Positions 18,404-27,914 of a stretch of DNA of 64,000 nucleotides are shown here, piece after piece (positions within the stretch are counted from its first letter, which is position 1; each line of letters starts with the position of its first letter). A model generated the notes under the pieces. The model did no database searches, was not told the origin of the DNA, and saw only the letters and a list, made by a program, of their open reading frames with translations. The position numbers and the translations under genes are program-made. The DNA is from Leadbetterella lacustris (GTDB taxonomy: Bacteria; Bacteroidota; Bacteroidia; Cytophagales; Spirosomataceae): contig OZ248424.1 in the NCBI GenBank assembly GCA_965234335.1, positions 434,001 through 498,000 on the forward strand. Reading direction: 5' to 3'.

Positions 18404-20428
18404 TCAATAACCCAATCCCTGTCCGAAATTAAATAAAGCATAGCCTGCATTTTCCTTGCTTCCCGGTAAATCAGATTTATTTTCTGAAACAGCCTTTTCA
18501 GAACTTGGAACAGCAAAAGGCATTTTGCCAGAAGGATTGAACCTCCCCGAAATTACATCAACGAGTGCATCCGCTGAGGTTCCAAAAGTAGCCAAAACAG
18601 TTGAAGCTTTTCCTTTATCTATTTCGTCTATGACCCAAGGATTCGTAAAATTGATTACCACTATTGTTGGTTTGCTATTAATCAATTCATTGACATGGGC
18701 CACATCAATTTTATTCTTTGAAAGACTCAATTCTATTGGTTTCCCTGCCGAACTAAACAATCCTCCCGTAGTCGGAAAAAGCCACAAAAGCACTACATCA
18801 GCTTCTTCTTTGGTAGAAACAAACTCCATGTTTTCAGCCTGTGTTTGCGGTTTTAATACTTTTATTGGAGATTTTGGAGCCTGTGTTTGAGGGCCTCTTC
18901 CAGCGGCTTCTTCTTTATAATATTCAAAGTACACCTTAGTTTTTTGGGTGACCGGCAATAGTTTTTCATCATTTCTCAACAATACGATAGACTTTCTTAG
19001 AGCCAAATCTCCTTTTTGTTGGAATTCCGCGTTCCCAACTATTTTTTCCGCCATTTCGACATCCACAAATGGATTTTCAAATAAGCCCAATTCAAACTTC
19101 TCCTTTAACAATCGACTTACCGACTCGTTGATTCGGGTTTCTTTTACCAAACCTTTTTTTACCGCATTTAGCAATACCGTTGGGTCGGCCGCACCCGAGA
19201 AAATATCAACTCCTGCGTCTATTGCTTTCACATAACGCTGCTCTATACTCAATGTTTCTACACCCCAAGGCATCATTTCTATAGGACCCGTGTCTGAGTT
19301 TATAATGCCTTTAAATCCTAACTTTTTACGCAATAAATCATCGATAATAGCTTTGTTAAATGAGAAACCCACTTCCTCAAACTCCTTGCCTTTAGGTGCT
19401 GAATAGTAAGGCATTATAGATGAGGTCCCTGCATTTATGGCTGCTATAAAAGGTCTCACATGTTCGTTAAAATTTCCACCCGGATAATGAGCAAATTTTC
19501 CCCAGTCAAAATGCGAATCTTGTCCACCTTCTTGTGGTCCACCACCAGGGAAATGCTTGGTGGTCATGGCCACGGAGTTTTTTCCCAATTTATTTCCTTG
19601 AAAACCCAAAACTATCTCGCGAATCATGGCTGAAGACAAATCGGCATCTTCGCCAAAGGTACCCTCGGTACGATTCCAACGTGGCTCTGTGGCCAAGTCT
19701 GCCATGTACATATAGCCTTTGCGAAGACCCACCGCAGTCCATTCTTTGGCAGCAATTTCTGCAAATTCACGTGTAAGTTTGAAATCTCGCATGGCGGCCA
19801 TGCCCAATTCTCCCGGCCATTTTGAAAACGTTGTAGCTCCCACACTTAATCCCACAGCTGCATCTGTTGTTATGTGGTTTCTTGGATTTGAAGCAACAAT
19901 AGCTGGTATTCCCAAACGTGTGGATTCACAAAGTGCTTGCAAATTGTTTGACCACTCGGCCATTGTTTTGACAGAAGTATTTGCCCTCAATATAAAATGA
20001 CGAAGCTGACGCTCAGTTACTGCCTTAGTTGTTCCTGATGCCGAAAGCATAGGCTCAGGTAATGGCTTCCTAGTGAACATATTGGTGGCTTGTAGCAAAT
20101 CGTCCTCGTTAAATCCACTAGTAATGGGAGCCCTACCATCTGCAATTGGCGTAAAGCCACCATCACCACTCATTCTGGTGGTGCTAATAAGCATAAAACC
20201 GGCCTTTTCTTCTAAAGTCATTTGGGCTACCAAGTCTTTGACTCGGACATCCACCGGTAAACGCCAGTCCTCGTATTTATCGAGCTTACCGTTTTTGTTT
20301 AAGTCTTTGAATTCCAGATTTCCTGACTTAATAATTTTAATACTTTTGGTACCTAAAACTGCTTGAGAGGTTTTTTGAGCAAAAACCAGATTCACCGCAA
20401 AAAAGGAAATGAAAAGTGTCTTTTTCAT
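18404..20428 (-). CDS. Glycoside hydrolase family 3 (beta-glucosidase-like)
   Basis: A 674-residue secreted enzyme; signal peptide about 1-18. An EF-hand-like calcium loop (DLNKNGKLDKYED, 42-54) precedes the GH3 barrel. GH3 motifs are KHFPGGG (291-297) and the nucleophile Asp379 in GIINSDTGPIEMM. The (alpha/beta)6 sandwich domain follows (KGDLALRKSIVLLRNDEKLLPV). The protein ends at NFGQGLGY, so the Fn3-like C-terminal domain of many GH3 enzymes is absent. It would release non-reducing beta-linked sugars in the periplasm. Its place between the DUF1080 and Gfo/Idh/MocA genes suggests it handles the same glycoside. Confidence 0.92.
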   Translation of the reverse strand: MKKTLFISFFAVNLVFAQKTSQAVLGTKSIKIIKSGNLEFKDLNKNGKLDKYEDWRLPVDVRVKDLVAQMTLEEKAGFMLISTTRMSGDGGFTPIADGRAPITSGFNEDDLLQATNMFTRKPLPEPMLSASGTTKAVTERQLRHFILRANTSVKTMAEWSNNLQALCESTRLGIPAIVASNPRNHITTDAAVGLSVGATTFSKWPGELGMAAMRDFKLTREFAEIAAKEWTAVGLRKGYMYMADLATEPRWNRTEGTFGEDADLSSAMIREIVLGFQGNKLGKNSVAMTTKHFPGGGPQEGGQDSHFDWGKFAHYPGGNFNEHVRPFIAAINAGTSSIMPYYSAPKGKEFEEVGFSFNKAIIDDLLRKKLGFKGIINSDTGPIEMMPWGVETLSIEQRYVKAIDAGVDIFSGAADPTVLLNAVKKGLVKETRINESVSRLLKEKFELGLFENPFVDVEMAEKIVGNAEFQQKGDLALRKSIVLLRNDEKLLPVTQKTKVYFEYYKEEAAGRGPQTQAPKSPIKVLKPQTQAENMEFVSTKEEADVVLLWLFPTTGGLFSSAGKPIELSLSKNKIDVAHVNELINSKPTIVVINFTNPWVIDEIDKGKASTVLATFGTSADALVDVISGRFNPSGKMPFAVPSSEKAVSENKSDLPGSKENAGYALFNFGQGLGY

Positions 20429-20495
20429 AAATACTTAATGATTTTAGCTTAAAGTTTTTCAGAATTCATATTCTTCATTTGATTGAAACAAAGTC

Positions 20496-21836
20496 TTACT
20501 TGATTTCCTTGATTTTTACATTTTTGAAAAACACATTATCGCTGTGATCCTGCAGCAGAATATGGCCTTTTTCTCCAGAACCAAAACCCTCAATTTTTGC
20601 ATATTTGCTTCTTGCGACCAATGCCTTGAAAATATTGCTGTTTCGTTGATATTCCAGAACCTTGAAGCCATTTAGCCAATGTTGAACGGTGTTGTTTGGC
20701 ATTACAACCACCCGGGCTTGGTTCCAATTCCCAATTTTCTTTTGAAAACGCTTGTCTAACTTATCTGACGGAATGAGGTCATATAAACTGGCTATGGTAC
20801 GATTACCCACCACCCCTTGTTTGGCGTCGGGATGTTTTTCGTCATCTAACACCTGATATTCAAGACCCAATGGATGTTTTTTGCCTTCTTCACCAAGCAT
20901 TTCTACGAAATATTTTACGCCAGAATTTGCACCATCGGTCAGTTTGAAATCAAACTGAAGCTCAAATGCTCCATATTTTTGATCAGAAATTAAGTCTACA
21001 CCTGGGCTTTTGTCTGTATTAGCGGATATAGCCAAAACACCATTTTCTATTTTCCAACGAGAATCTAGTGCAGCGGTGCTGCTACCATTTTTCCAGCCAT
21101 CAAGGTTTTGACCATTAAACAGTAATTTATAGCCTTGAGCCTTTTCTTGTTCTGAAATATTATTAAGCAGAAGATTAACCACCGGACAGTCATCTATTGG
21201 GCTAGGTTTTAGATTTTCGGTTTGAATTCTGATGTTTTTCCAACGAATTGTCATACCCGGTTTCATGGAGGCATAGATAGAATGAACTTGAAGTGCTATG
21301 AAACCTTTGGAAGTCATGTCATCCACAACATGTGCAGTTGGTACGCCGTTTATGAATGTTCTCAAAGTGTTACCAATCGCCTCTATTCGGTATTTGTTCC
21401 AACCTAGTTTTATAAATGCTTTTTGTCCTGCTGGATTATGGTTTAGGTTAAATAACCAATCTCTGCGGCCTTCGTCATAAATACCTCCTGACCAAGCTCT
21501 TGTAGATGGGTCCACCTCCATTTGATAGCCATGTACTCTACCGTTTTGATAATCTGGCTTTGACAAGCTCCGAAATTGCACGCCGCCGTTCATTTCATCG
21601 TCGAGCTTGAGGTCAAGTTCAAGAATAAAATCGCCATATTCTTTGTCGGTGCAAAGAAATGAGTTTGGGGTGTCGTTAACTGTTTGACCTACAATTTGGC
21701 CATTTTCTACTTTATAAACTGCTTTTCCACCTCTTTGGGTCCAACCTTTCAGAGTTTTACCATCAAAAAGGCTTGTCCATTTTTGAGCTGACAATCCCGT
21801 AGAAAACAAAAGGAACAACAATATTAGTTTTTTCAT
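20496..21836 (-). CDS. Secreted protein with two tandem DUF1080 domains
   Basis: A 446-residue protein with a signal peptide (1-17, ending GLSAQ) and two DUF1080 sandwiches. Domain 1 (about 20-205) has WTSLFDGKTLKGWTQRGG, NGGVQFRS and HGYQMEVDPS. Domain 2 (about 233-446) has KLLFNGQNLDGWKNG, SGVKYFVE, LEYQVLDDEKHPDAKQG, SLYDLIPS and HILLQDHSDNVFFKNVKI. Domain 2 is closer to the single-domain protein at 5754. The family acts on 3-keto-glycosides, so this is the best candidate for the bond-breaking step after C3 oxidation by the neighbouring Gfo/Idh/MocA proteins. The fused pair may handle two substrates or bind one with each half. Confidence 0.88.
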   Translation of the reverse strand: MKKLILLFLLFSTGLSAQKWTSLFDGKTLKGWTQRGGKAVYKVENGQIVGQTVNDTPNSFLCTDKEYGDFILELDLKLDDEMNGGVQFRSLSKPDYQNGRVHGYQMEVDPSTRAWSGGIYDEGRRDWLFNLNHNPAGQKAFIKLGWNKYRIEAIGNTLRTFINGVPTAHVVDDMTSKGFIALQVHSIYASMKPGMTIRWKNIRIQTENLKPSPIDDCPVVNLLLNNISEQEKAQGYKLLFNGQNLDGWKNGSSTAALDSRWKIENGVLAISANTDKSPGVDLISDQKYGAFELQFDFKLTDGANSGVKYFVEMLGEEGKKHPLGLEYQVLDDEKHPDAKQGVVGNRTIASLYDLIPSDKLDKRFQKKIGNWNQARVVVMPNNTVQHWLNGFKVLEYQRNSNIFKALVARSKYAKIEGFGSGEKGHILLQDHSDNVFFKNVKIKEIK

Positions 21837-21951
21837 ATTTTTTATTGAATATTACTCAAAATTACCTAATATTATTATTCCTGAATAATATAGAAAGAGC
21901 GAAAAAATATGAAATTTTGATGCTTTTTTAACCATTTGAGTCAGAAAGGTG

Positions 21952-22833
21952 TTAAAATTTCACCTTTATTGATTCCAAATAGGTTTTGCTGATTTGTCCA
22001 CACTCCAAAGCAGTCCTTCCTTTTACTGGCACGGCGTCTAGCTCAATAATATTCCAACCTTTAAAACCAATCTTGTTTAGATTCTTGAAGATTCCTGGAA
22101 AATCCACTTTCCCTTGTCCAAGTTCGACAAATCTATATCCTGACTTGTTCTCATTGTCTGGGCGGGTGTCTTTAATATGTGTAGCATAAATAATGTCCTT
22201 ATATTTTAAAACCGCATCGGCCGGAACACCCCCACCTTGGTGATAATGTGCTACATCCAAAAGCAATTTTATATATCTTGTATCCATCTCATTCACAATA
22301 ATATCTACCTCTTCGGGTGTCTCACCGAGCTGATGCATGTGATTGTGATAGGCTGGCTGTATTCCTGTTTCCTCCAAAACAACCTTCGCCACCGCCGACA
22401 TATTTTTGGCATATTTGGTAAGTTCTTCCTTGGTTGGCTGCCGATCTTTTGGTCTTGAGGTGTTGGTAATCTGTAAAGACTTACCACCTAAAGCCTTTAT
22501 AAATTTTGCATGATTGAGATGTGTTTGGATATCTTTCGAGATATCCTCCGTGATACCCACATTGCCACTAGAAAACATGGCCAAGCTCAGTTTTGCTGAC
22601 TCAATTGTCATCTTTAAATCTTCAGGTTTGTCTTTGAAAATTGGATAAGTATTGGCCCTTAACTGAATGCCCTTAAATCCCAATGCGGCAATATCTTTGA
22701 TAGCCACTAGGTCATTTCCGCTCCAAGTGATGGCCGAGTATGCCATTTTTTGATTGTATTTGGCAGCGAAAGCATCAAATTGTGATGCCAATACTAAACT
22801 TGCTGCTGATTGAATAAATGTACGTCTGTTCAT
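21952..22833 (-). CDS. Exported sugar isomerase/epimerase-like TIM barrel
   Basis: The ATG at 22833 begins a leader (MNRRTFIQSAASLVLASQF), giving 293 residues; the frame to 22932 is a spurious extension overlapping susD. The rest is a xylose-isomerase-like TIM barrel (AP endonuclease 2 family): GFKGIQLRANTYP, AYHNHMHQLGE, LLLDVAHYHQGG, YATHIKDTRP and GWNIIELDAVPVKG. The His, Glu and Asp in these segments match the family's metal site. Such exported proteins accompany Gfo/Idh/MocA and DUF1080 genes and may isomerise or cleave keto-sugars. The exact reaction is unknown. Confidence 0.85.
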   Translation of the reverse strand: MNRRTFIQSAASLVLASQFDAFAAKYNQKMAYSAITWSGNDLVAIKDIAALGFKGIQLRANTYPIFKDKPEDLKMTIESAKLSLAMFSSGNVGITEDISKDIQTHLNHAKFIKALGGKSLQITNTSRPKDRQPTKEELTKYAKNMSAVAKVVLEETGIQPAYHNHMHQLGETPEEVDIIVNEMDTRYIKLLLDVAHYHQGGGVPADAVLKYKDIIYATHIKDTRPDNENKSGYRFVELGQGKVDFPGIFKNLNKIGFKGWNIIELDAVPVKGRTALECGQISKTYLESIKVKF

Positions 22834-22860
22834 GATTGTTTTTGGTTGAATTATAGAAAA

Positions 22861-22888
22861 TAAAACCCCGAATCTCTCCGGGGTTTTA
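22861..22888. terminator. Terminator after susD
   Basis: A perfect 10-bp stem, TAAAACCCCG (22861-22870) with CGGGGTTTTA (22879-22888), sits 22 bases past the susD stop codon. It separates susCD transcription from the downstream isomerase gene. Confidence 0.85.
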
Positions 22889-22909
22889 TTAAGAACAATA
22901 TAAGTAATA

Positions 22910-24583
22910 TCAATAACCTGGGTTTTGACCAAATAAACCTCCTTCAGTTCTATCTATTTGTGTCTGAGGAATTGGACGTAGATAGTGCCTATCTGCTACC
23001 GCTTGGGCTTGTGGATTGTGTTTTTTAACTCTATCCACTAAAAGACCCCAACGCTTCAGATCCAACCAACGTGTCATTTCACCTGCAAGTTCACGAGCAC
23101 GCTCATCAATTAGGAAATCAAATGATAACTGATTCTCGGTTATTTTCATTGCTTCTTTTTTGCCAGGCCAAGCCGCTCTTTCTCTCACTGCGTTTACGTC
23201 AGCTACAGCTTCTGCTTTTTTACCTAACTGCAGGTTGGCTTCAGCACGCATAAGATAAATATCTGCTAATCTCCAAACATAATGATCTCTAGATCCTCTA
23301 GCCTCTGTTCTGTCCGCTCTTTTTGTATCAAAGAACTTCTGTAAGGTTGGAAACAAAGACTCATTATATCTACTTGGATTTAACACTTGGTATTTTCTTT
23401 TAGCACGCTCTTCCCTTGACATTTCGAAACCAGGAATAAAAATTGCTGTGTCGCCACGTGCAAAAGAAACTCTTGCTTTTGAATCATCAAAGGCAGTTGG
23501 CAAATTATTGCCAGGGTTATTACTCAACCAAGTATCTCTGAAGGTCTTCTTGTATCGAGAATCATTTTCACGGTCTTTGAAACAAGTTTCTAACAAGTGG
23601 GGTGTTGGACGTAAACGTCTAAATGGTCTACCATAGAAAACATCTCTCAACATACCTGCTTGTATATCGTAGGTCATTCCAAAAAACAAATGTAAGTTAT
23701 TACCTCCTCCGTCACCACCTGCGGTGTTATTCGCTCCATTACTAATAATGTCAGTAGTATATTGAACAGCAAAAACGATTTCTGAATTAGACTGATTATT
23801 TTCATCATGAACAGCCGCATAATCATCTAGTAGTCTAAAGTTATACTTAGTAATTAAGCTAGTACATAAATCTGCCGCTTTCTGAAAATCGTCTGCAGCC
23901 TTATTAGGCCCATACGCCTTTGCTAAATAAACTTTTGCCAATAAAGCCTCAGCTGATGCTCTTGTTGCTCTACCATATTCAGCTGAATGAGCTCTATTTT
24001 CTAAGTCAACAATTGCCTCATTACAATCTTTGATGATTTGAGCATATACCTCAGCCGAGCTGTTTCTTTTTGCTACTTTGGTTGGAGCTAAAGTTTCAGT
24101 TAAACGCAAGTCAAGAGGTCCAAACTGCTCATGTAGAATGTAGTAATAGTGTGCTCTTAAAAACTTGGCCTCTGCAACTCTTAGTTTTTTTCTAGCATCT
24201 GCTACTCCAGTTACTGCCCCAGCTCTTTCAATAATAGCATTACATGTATTTATGCCTTTATACATTTCATCCCATAATACAAAAAGGTAATTTACTGTAG
24301 GGTCTAATTGCCCATCATAAAAGTGAAAACCTTTATAAGCACCATCGGCACCCGTAGCATACAGGTCAGTACCATATTCTGTCATGGTCAAACCTAACTG
24401 TGTACCATAAAATGTCCTAAGAGATGAGTAGGCTGCCTTAGTGGCATCCTCAAACCCTTTAGCAGTGTTCATGTAATCGTTAGGAATATTTGAGATTACT
24501 TCTTCTTTAAGTAAATCTTGGCATGAGGTGCTCATAAGTAGCAAACCACCTATAGCTAATCCTTTAATTTTATTTATATTCAT
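22910..24583 (-). CDS. SusD/RagB family outer-membrane glycan-binding lipoprotein
   Basis: A 557-residue lipoprotein; the lipobox Cys lies in LLLMSTSCQDLL (about residue 22). It has the TPR-rich SusD fold: AKAAYSSLRTF early, RVAEAKFLRAHYYYILHEQFGPL, VYAQIIKDCNEAI, ALLAKVYLAKAYG, then a C-terminal RLADIYLMRAEANLQLGKK, VNAVRERA and DERARELAGEMTRWLDLKRW. SusD caps the SusC porin and captures oligosaccharides at the cell surface. The gene is 13 bases downstream of susC and shares its transcript. Confidence 0.95.
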   Translation of the reverse strand: MNINKIKGLAIGGLLLMSTSCQDLLKEEVISNIPNDYMNTAKGFEDATKAAYSSLRTFYGTQLGLTMTEYGTDLYATGADGAYKGFHFYDGQLDPTVNYLFVLWDEMYKGINTCNAIIERAGAVTGVADARKKLRVAEAKFLRAHYYYILHEQFGPLDLRLTETLAPTKVAKRNSSAEVYAQIIKDCNEAIVDLENRAHSAEYGRATRASAEALLAKVYLAKAYGPNKAADDFQKAADLCTSLITKYNFRLLDDYAAVHDENNQSNSEIVFAVQYTTDIISNGANNTAGGDGGGNNLHLFFGMTYDIQAGMLRDVFYGRPFRRLRPTPHLLETCFKDRENDSRYKKTFRDTWLSNNPGNNLPTAFDDSKARVSFARGDTAIFIPGFEMSREERAKRKYQVLNPSRYNESLFPTLQKFFDTKRADRTEARGSRDHYVWRLADIYLMRAEANLQLGKKAEAVADVNAVRERAAWPGKKEAMKITENQLSFDFLIDERARELAGEMTRWLDLKRWGLLVDRVKKHNPQAQAVADRHYLRPIPQTQIDRTEGGLFGQNPGY

Positions 24584-24596
24584 TTTAATAGATACT

Positions 24597-27500
24597 TTAG
24601 AATTTAATATTTAAACCAAATGTAGTTACGGTGGTAGATGGTGTAACCTGATCAGTTATGGCGGTTAAACCCGTTGGACTGTTAGTAATTGTAGCTTCAG
24701 GATCAACTCCATTATATTTGGTTAAGTAAGAAGACCAAATTCGAGGTTGTTGAATTGAAGAGAACAAACGAACCGATTCAGCACCGATTTTTTTGGCAAT
24801 GGTATTACTAAATGTATAACCAAAGTTGATGTTTCTTAACTTAATGAAACTTCCATCGAAATAGAAAAGAGACGAGTTATTTACTGGAAACTCTTGCGTA
24901 CTTCTTGGTTGAGGAAATTCATTCGTAGGATTATTTGGGGTCCAATAATCAACCTTTATTTGTTGGTAACGACCAGCCAATGCCAATTGATTTCTATGGA
25001 ATCCTGAAAGAATCATGTTTCCGAATCTACCAAAAAGGAAGAAACTTAGATCAAATCCTTTGAATTCAAATCTGTTTGTTAGACCACCTGACCACGTAGG
25101 TACATCATTTCCTAAAATTACTCTATCATCTTGATTGATTCTGCCGTCTGGTTGACCTGTCAACTTACCTTGAGAATCGCGACCATTGTTGTCTTCAATT
25201 TTGATTTGTCCAACTTGTGATCCAAACGACCTCGCTTGATCTGCTTCATTGGTTTGCCAGATACCGATTTTTTTGAGATCAAAATAGGTATTTAATGGTT
25301 GGCCAATAAACCATCTGTTACCCAAATCATCAATTTTGCCATTGTATAATGATACAATTTCTTCTTTGTTCTTAGTAAACTGGAAATCAGTTGACCATTT
25401 AAATCCATTTTTAGTGTTTAGATTTATAGTTGTTATACCTAGCTCAATACCTTTGTTTCTTGTATGCCCTACGTTATTACTAAAGAAATTGAATCCAGTA
25501 GAACCCGGTAAGAAATCATTTAAGAGAAGGCTTTTGGTATTGGTTTCATATAACTCCAATGAACCTTGTAAACGACCACGGAAAACAGAGAAGTCTAAAC
25601 CTACGTTTGCATTTCCAGATTCTTCCCATCTTAAGTCTGGATTACTGATAGTATTTGGTCTAAATCCAAAAGCAGCTGTTGTTCCGAAAGCATAAGCAGT
25701 ACGAGCCAATAGTCCTTGAGTTTGGTAAGGTCTAACTCCTTGGTTACCAACCTTACCCCATCCTCCACGAAGTTTTAACATATCAATATGGCGGACATTT
25801 TTCATAAATGACTCGTTGGTAATATTCCAACCAAATGCAATTCCTGGGAAATTACCAAACTTGGTATTTTCACCAAAACGGCTCGATCCATCACGACGCA
25901 ATGTAGCAGTCAATAAATATTTATCGTTAAATGAATAATTTACACGACCCATAAATGAGGCAATCGTCCATTGTGTTAAATCAGATTGAACACCTAAAAT
26001 GTTTGTGCCAGAATTTAAACTATAAAATGATTGTGCTTCAGCTGGAATTCCCTGAACCTCAGTTCTATATCTTTCAAAATTATCTCTCTGAATAGATTGA
26101 ACACCAGTTACATTTAAATTATGCTTACCGAAAGTTTTGTTATAATTTAGAATGTTTTCCATTGTTATGTTGAAACCAAATCTGTTTTCATTGAATGCTT
26201 GTGCATCACCACGACGACGGCTATTGGTTTCAGAACCGATGAACCTACCCCAACGCTCTTGAGTAAAATCTGGGCCAAGATTAAATCTATAACTTAAACC
26301 ATCTAGGATTTTAACTTCTGCAAATATGGAATTGAAAATTCTATATTTTTTCGTATTATCGACTTGAGCACCAGGCACGATTTCGGCTAATGGATTTGAT
26401 AAAAGTGGATCACCCGTAGGTTCGAATATCAAACTTCCATCTTCATTAAATGGGGTACCAAGTGGGTTTGCATTTAATGTATTGGCATAAGGGTTTAGGT
26501 TTTCACCATTTCTGATAGAATACATCATATAGGATGAAATACCAACTTTTAACCTTTTATTTACTTGGTGGTCGATATTTGCACGAAGCGAATTACGTGT
26601 AAAATCTAAACCTTGAGTAATACCTTTATCTTGGAAAAATCCACCAGAAATATAGAATGAAGTTTTTTCGTTTCCTCCTTGAATACCAATAGTATGGTTT
26701 TGCATCATCCCTGTTCTAAGAATTAAATCTTGGTATTGGGTATTTCTTTTAGCTGCGATACCTGCAGCAACAGCAGGATCGCCACCTATATATGTAACTT
26801 TAGCATCAGCTGCAGCATCAATAACGCCTGTTGGAACTGGATTGCCAGCAGCATCTCTATATAATCCTGTAGCTCTGTGAGCTTCTCTTATATATTCCGC
26901 AAATTCCTCCCCATTGAATAGTTCTAGTTGACTATATGCATTTGATGCTCCAGCATAGGTATCGAGTGTCACAGTAGTTTTGCCTTTATTAGCTCCTCTT
27001 TTGGTGGTTACAAGTACAACACCGTTTGCACCTCTTGCACCATAAATTGCGGTAGCAGTTGCATCTTTAAGCACTTCCATCGACTGAACGTCATTCGGGT
27101 TAATGTCTTCAAAACCAGCCGCCAATGGAATACCATCTACAACATAGAGTGGGTCGTTTCCTGCATTGAATGACCTACGGCCACGAATAAGAATACGTGG
27201 TGCTGCACCTGGCTTAGATCCTGACTGTGAAACGTCCACACCTGCCGCACGACCTTGTAATGCTTGACCTAGGTTAGTTAATGGCATTTCAGTAATCTGC
27301 TTTGCAGAAACTTGCGAGATAGCACCAGTCATTTGACTTTTTTTCTGAGTTCCATAACCAACAACCACTACCTCCGAAAGGGCCGTTGCATCTTCTGCTA
27401 AAGAAACATTGATTTGGGTTCTAGATCCAATTACTACTTCTTGTGAAACAAATCCAATATAAGAAAATACCAAGGTGTTTTTATCACTAGGTACATTTAC

Positions 27501-27686
27501 ACTGTATGCTCCATCACCATCTGTTATCGCTCCGTTTGTTGAGCTCTTCACTGATACACTCACACCTGGTAGGCCATTGCCACCAGCATCCGTTACCTTG
27601 CCTGTAACCGCTCTTGACTGAGCCGCTACAAACTGCGATTGGAGGCAAAAAAGCACTCCAAAAAGGAAAAGTAAACTTTTCTTCAT
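24597..27686 (-). CDS. SusC/RagA family TonB-linked outer-membrane receptor
   Basis: A 1029-residue TonB-dependent porin. A signal peptide (about 1-22) is followed by a carboxypeptidase-regulatory-like domain (AVTGKVTDAGGNGLPGVSV, about 26-105), the plug (VVVVGYGTQKKSQMTGAIS, GQALQGRAAGVDV, LYVVDGIPLA, MEVLKDATATAIYGARGANG) and a 22-strand barrel ending FGLNIKF. It imports the oligosaccharide captured by SusD, powered by TonB. The spread of Asn/Thr-rich barrel strands and the length are normal for the family. The glycan cannot be deduced; the nearby exported oxidoreductases suggest a glucoside-type ligand. Confidence 0.95.
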   Translation of the reverse strand: MKKSLLFLFGVLFCLQSQFVAAQSRAVTGKVTDAGGNGLPGVSVSVKSSTNGAITDGDGAYSVNVPSDKNTLVFSYIGFVSQEVVIGSRTQINVSLAEDATALSEVVVVGYGTQKKSQMTGAISQVSAKQITEMPLTNLGQALQGRAAGVDVSQSGSKPGAAPRILIRGRRSFNAGNDPLYVVDGIPLAAGFEDINPNDVQSMEVLKDATATAIYGARGANGVVLVTTKRGANKGKTTVTLDTYAGASNAYSQLELFNGEEFAEYIREAHRATGLYRDAAGNPVPTGVIDAAADAKVTYIGGDPAVAAGIAAKRNTQYQDLILRTGMMQNHTIGIQGGNEKTSFYISGGFFQDKGITQGLDFTRNSLRANIDHQVNKRLKVGISSYMMYSIRNGENLNPYANTLNANPLGTPFNEDGSLIFEPTGDPLLSNPLAEIVPGAQVDNTKKYRIFNSIFAEVKILDGLSYRFNLGPDFTQERWGRFIGSETNSRRRGDAQAFNENRFGFNITMENILNYNKTFGKHNLNVTGVQSIQRDNFERYRTEVQGIPAEAQSFYSLNSGTNILGVQSDLTQWTIASFMGRVNYSFNDKYLLTATLRRDGSSRFGENTKFGNFPGIAFGWNITNESFMKNVRHIDMLKLRGGWGKVGNQGVRPYQTQGLLARTAYAFGTTAAFGFRPNTISNPDLRWEESGNANVGLDFSVFRGRLQGSLELYETNTKSLLLNDFLPGSTGFNFFSNNVGHTRNKGIELGITTINLNTKNGFKWSTDFQFTKNKEEIVSLYNGKIDDLGNRWFIGQPLNTYFDLKKIGIWQTNEADQARSFGSQVGQIKIEDNNGRDSQGKLTGQPDGRINQDDRVILGNDVPTWSGGLTNRFEFKGFDLSFFLFGRFGNMILSGFHRNQLALAGRYQQIKVDYWTPNNPTNEFPQPRSTQEFPVNNSSLFYFDGSFIKLRNINFGYTFSNTIAKKIGAESVRLFSSIQQPRIWSSYLTKYNGVDPEATITNSPTGLTAITDQVTPSTTVTTFGLNIKF

Positions 27687-27768
27687 TGTTAGAAAATTGG
27701 TTAAAAAATTGAAAAAATCTTAAAGGTTCTAAGTTAATTTATACTCATAAATATTTGTACAATCTTGG

Positions 27769-27801
27769 AAAAAGTATATTTTTCTTAGAATTTATACAAA
27801 A
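27769..27801 (-). promoter_or_regulatory. Possible susC promoter
   Basis: On the minus strand TTTTG (27801-27797) and TACTTTTT (27776-27769) are separated by 20 bases, close to the TTTG / TAnnTTTG pattern with one mismatch in the last base. It lies about 80 bases upstream of susC, in the 228-base gap after the upstream oxidoreductase. Confidence 0.3.
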
Positions 27802-27914
27802 TTAGTGCGACACGGGTTACTTACCTTCCAATAAAAAAGCTATTTATGATACGATTTTGACGACAATAGCCAAAAAAGTGTCGATATAGTGTCATAATAA
27901 AAATTTTTAAAAAC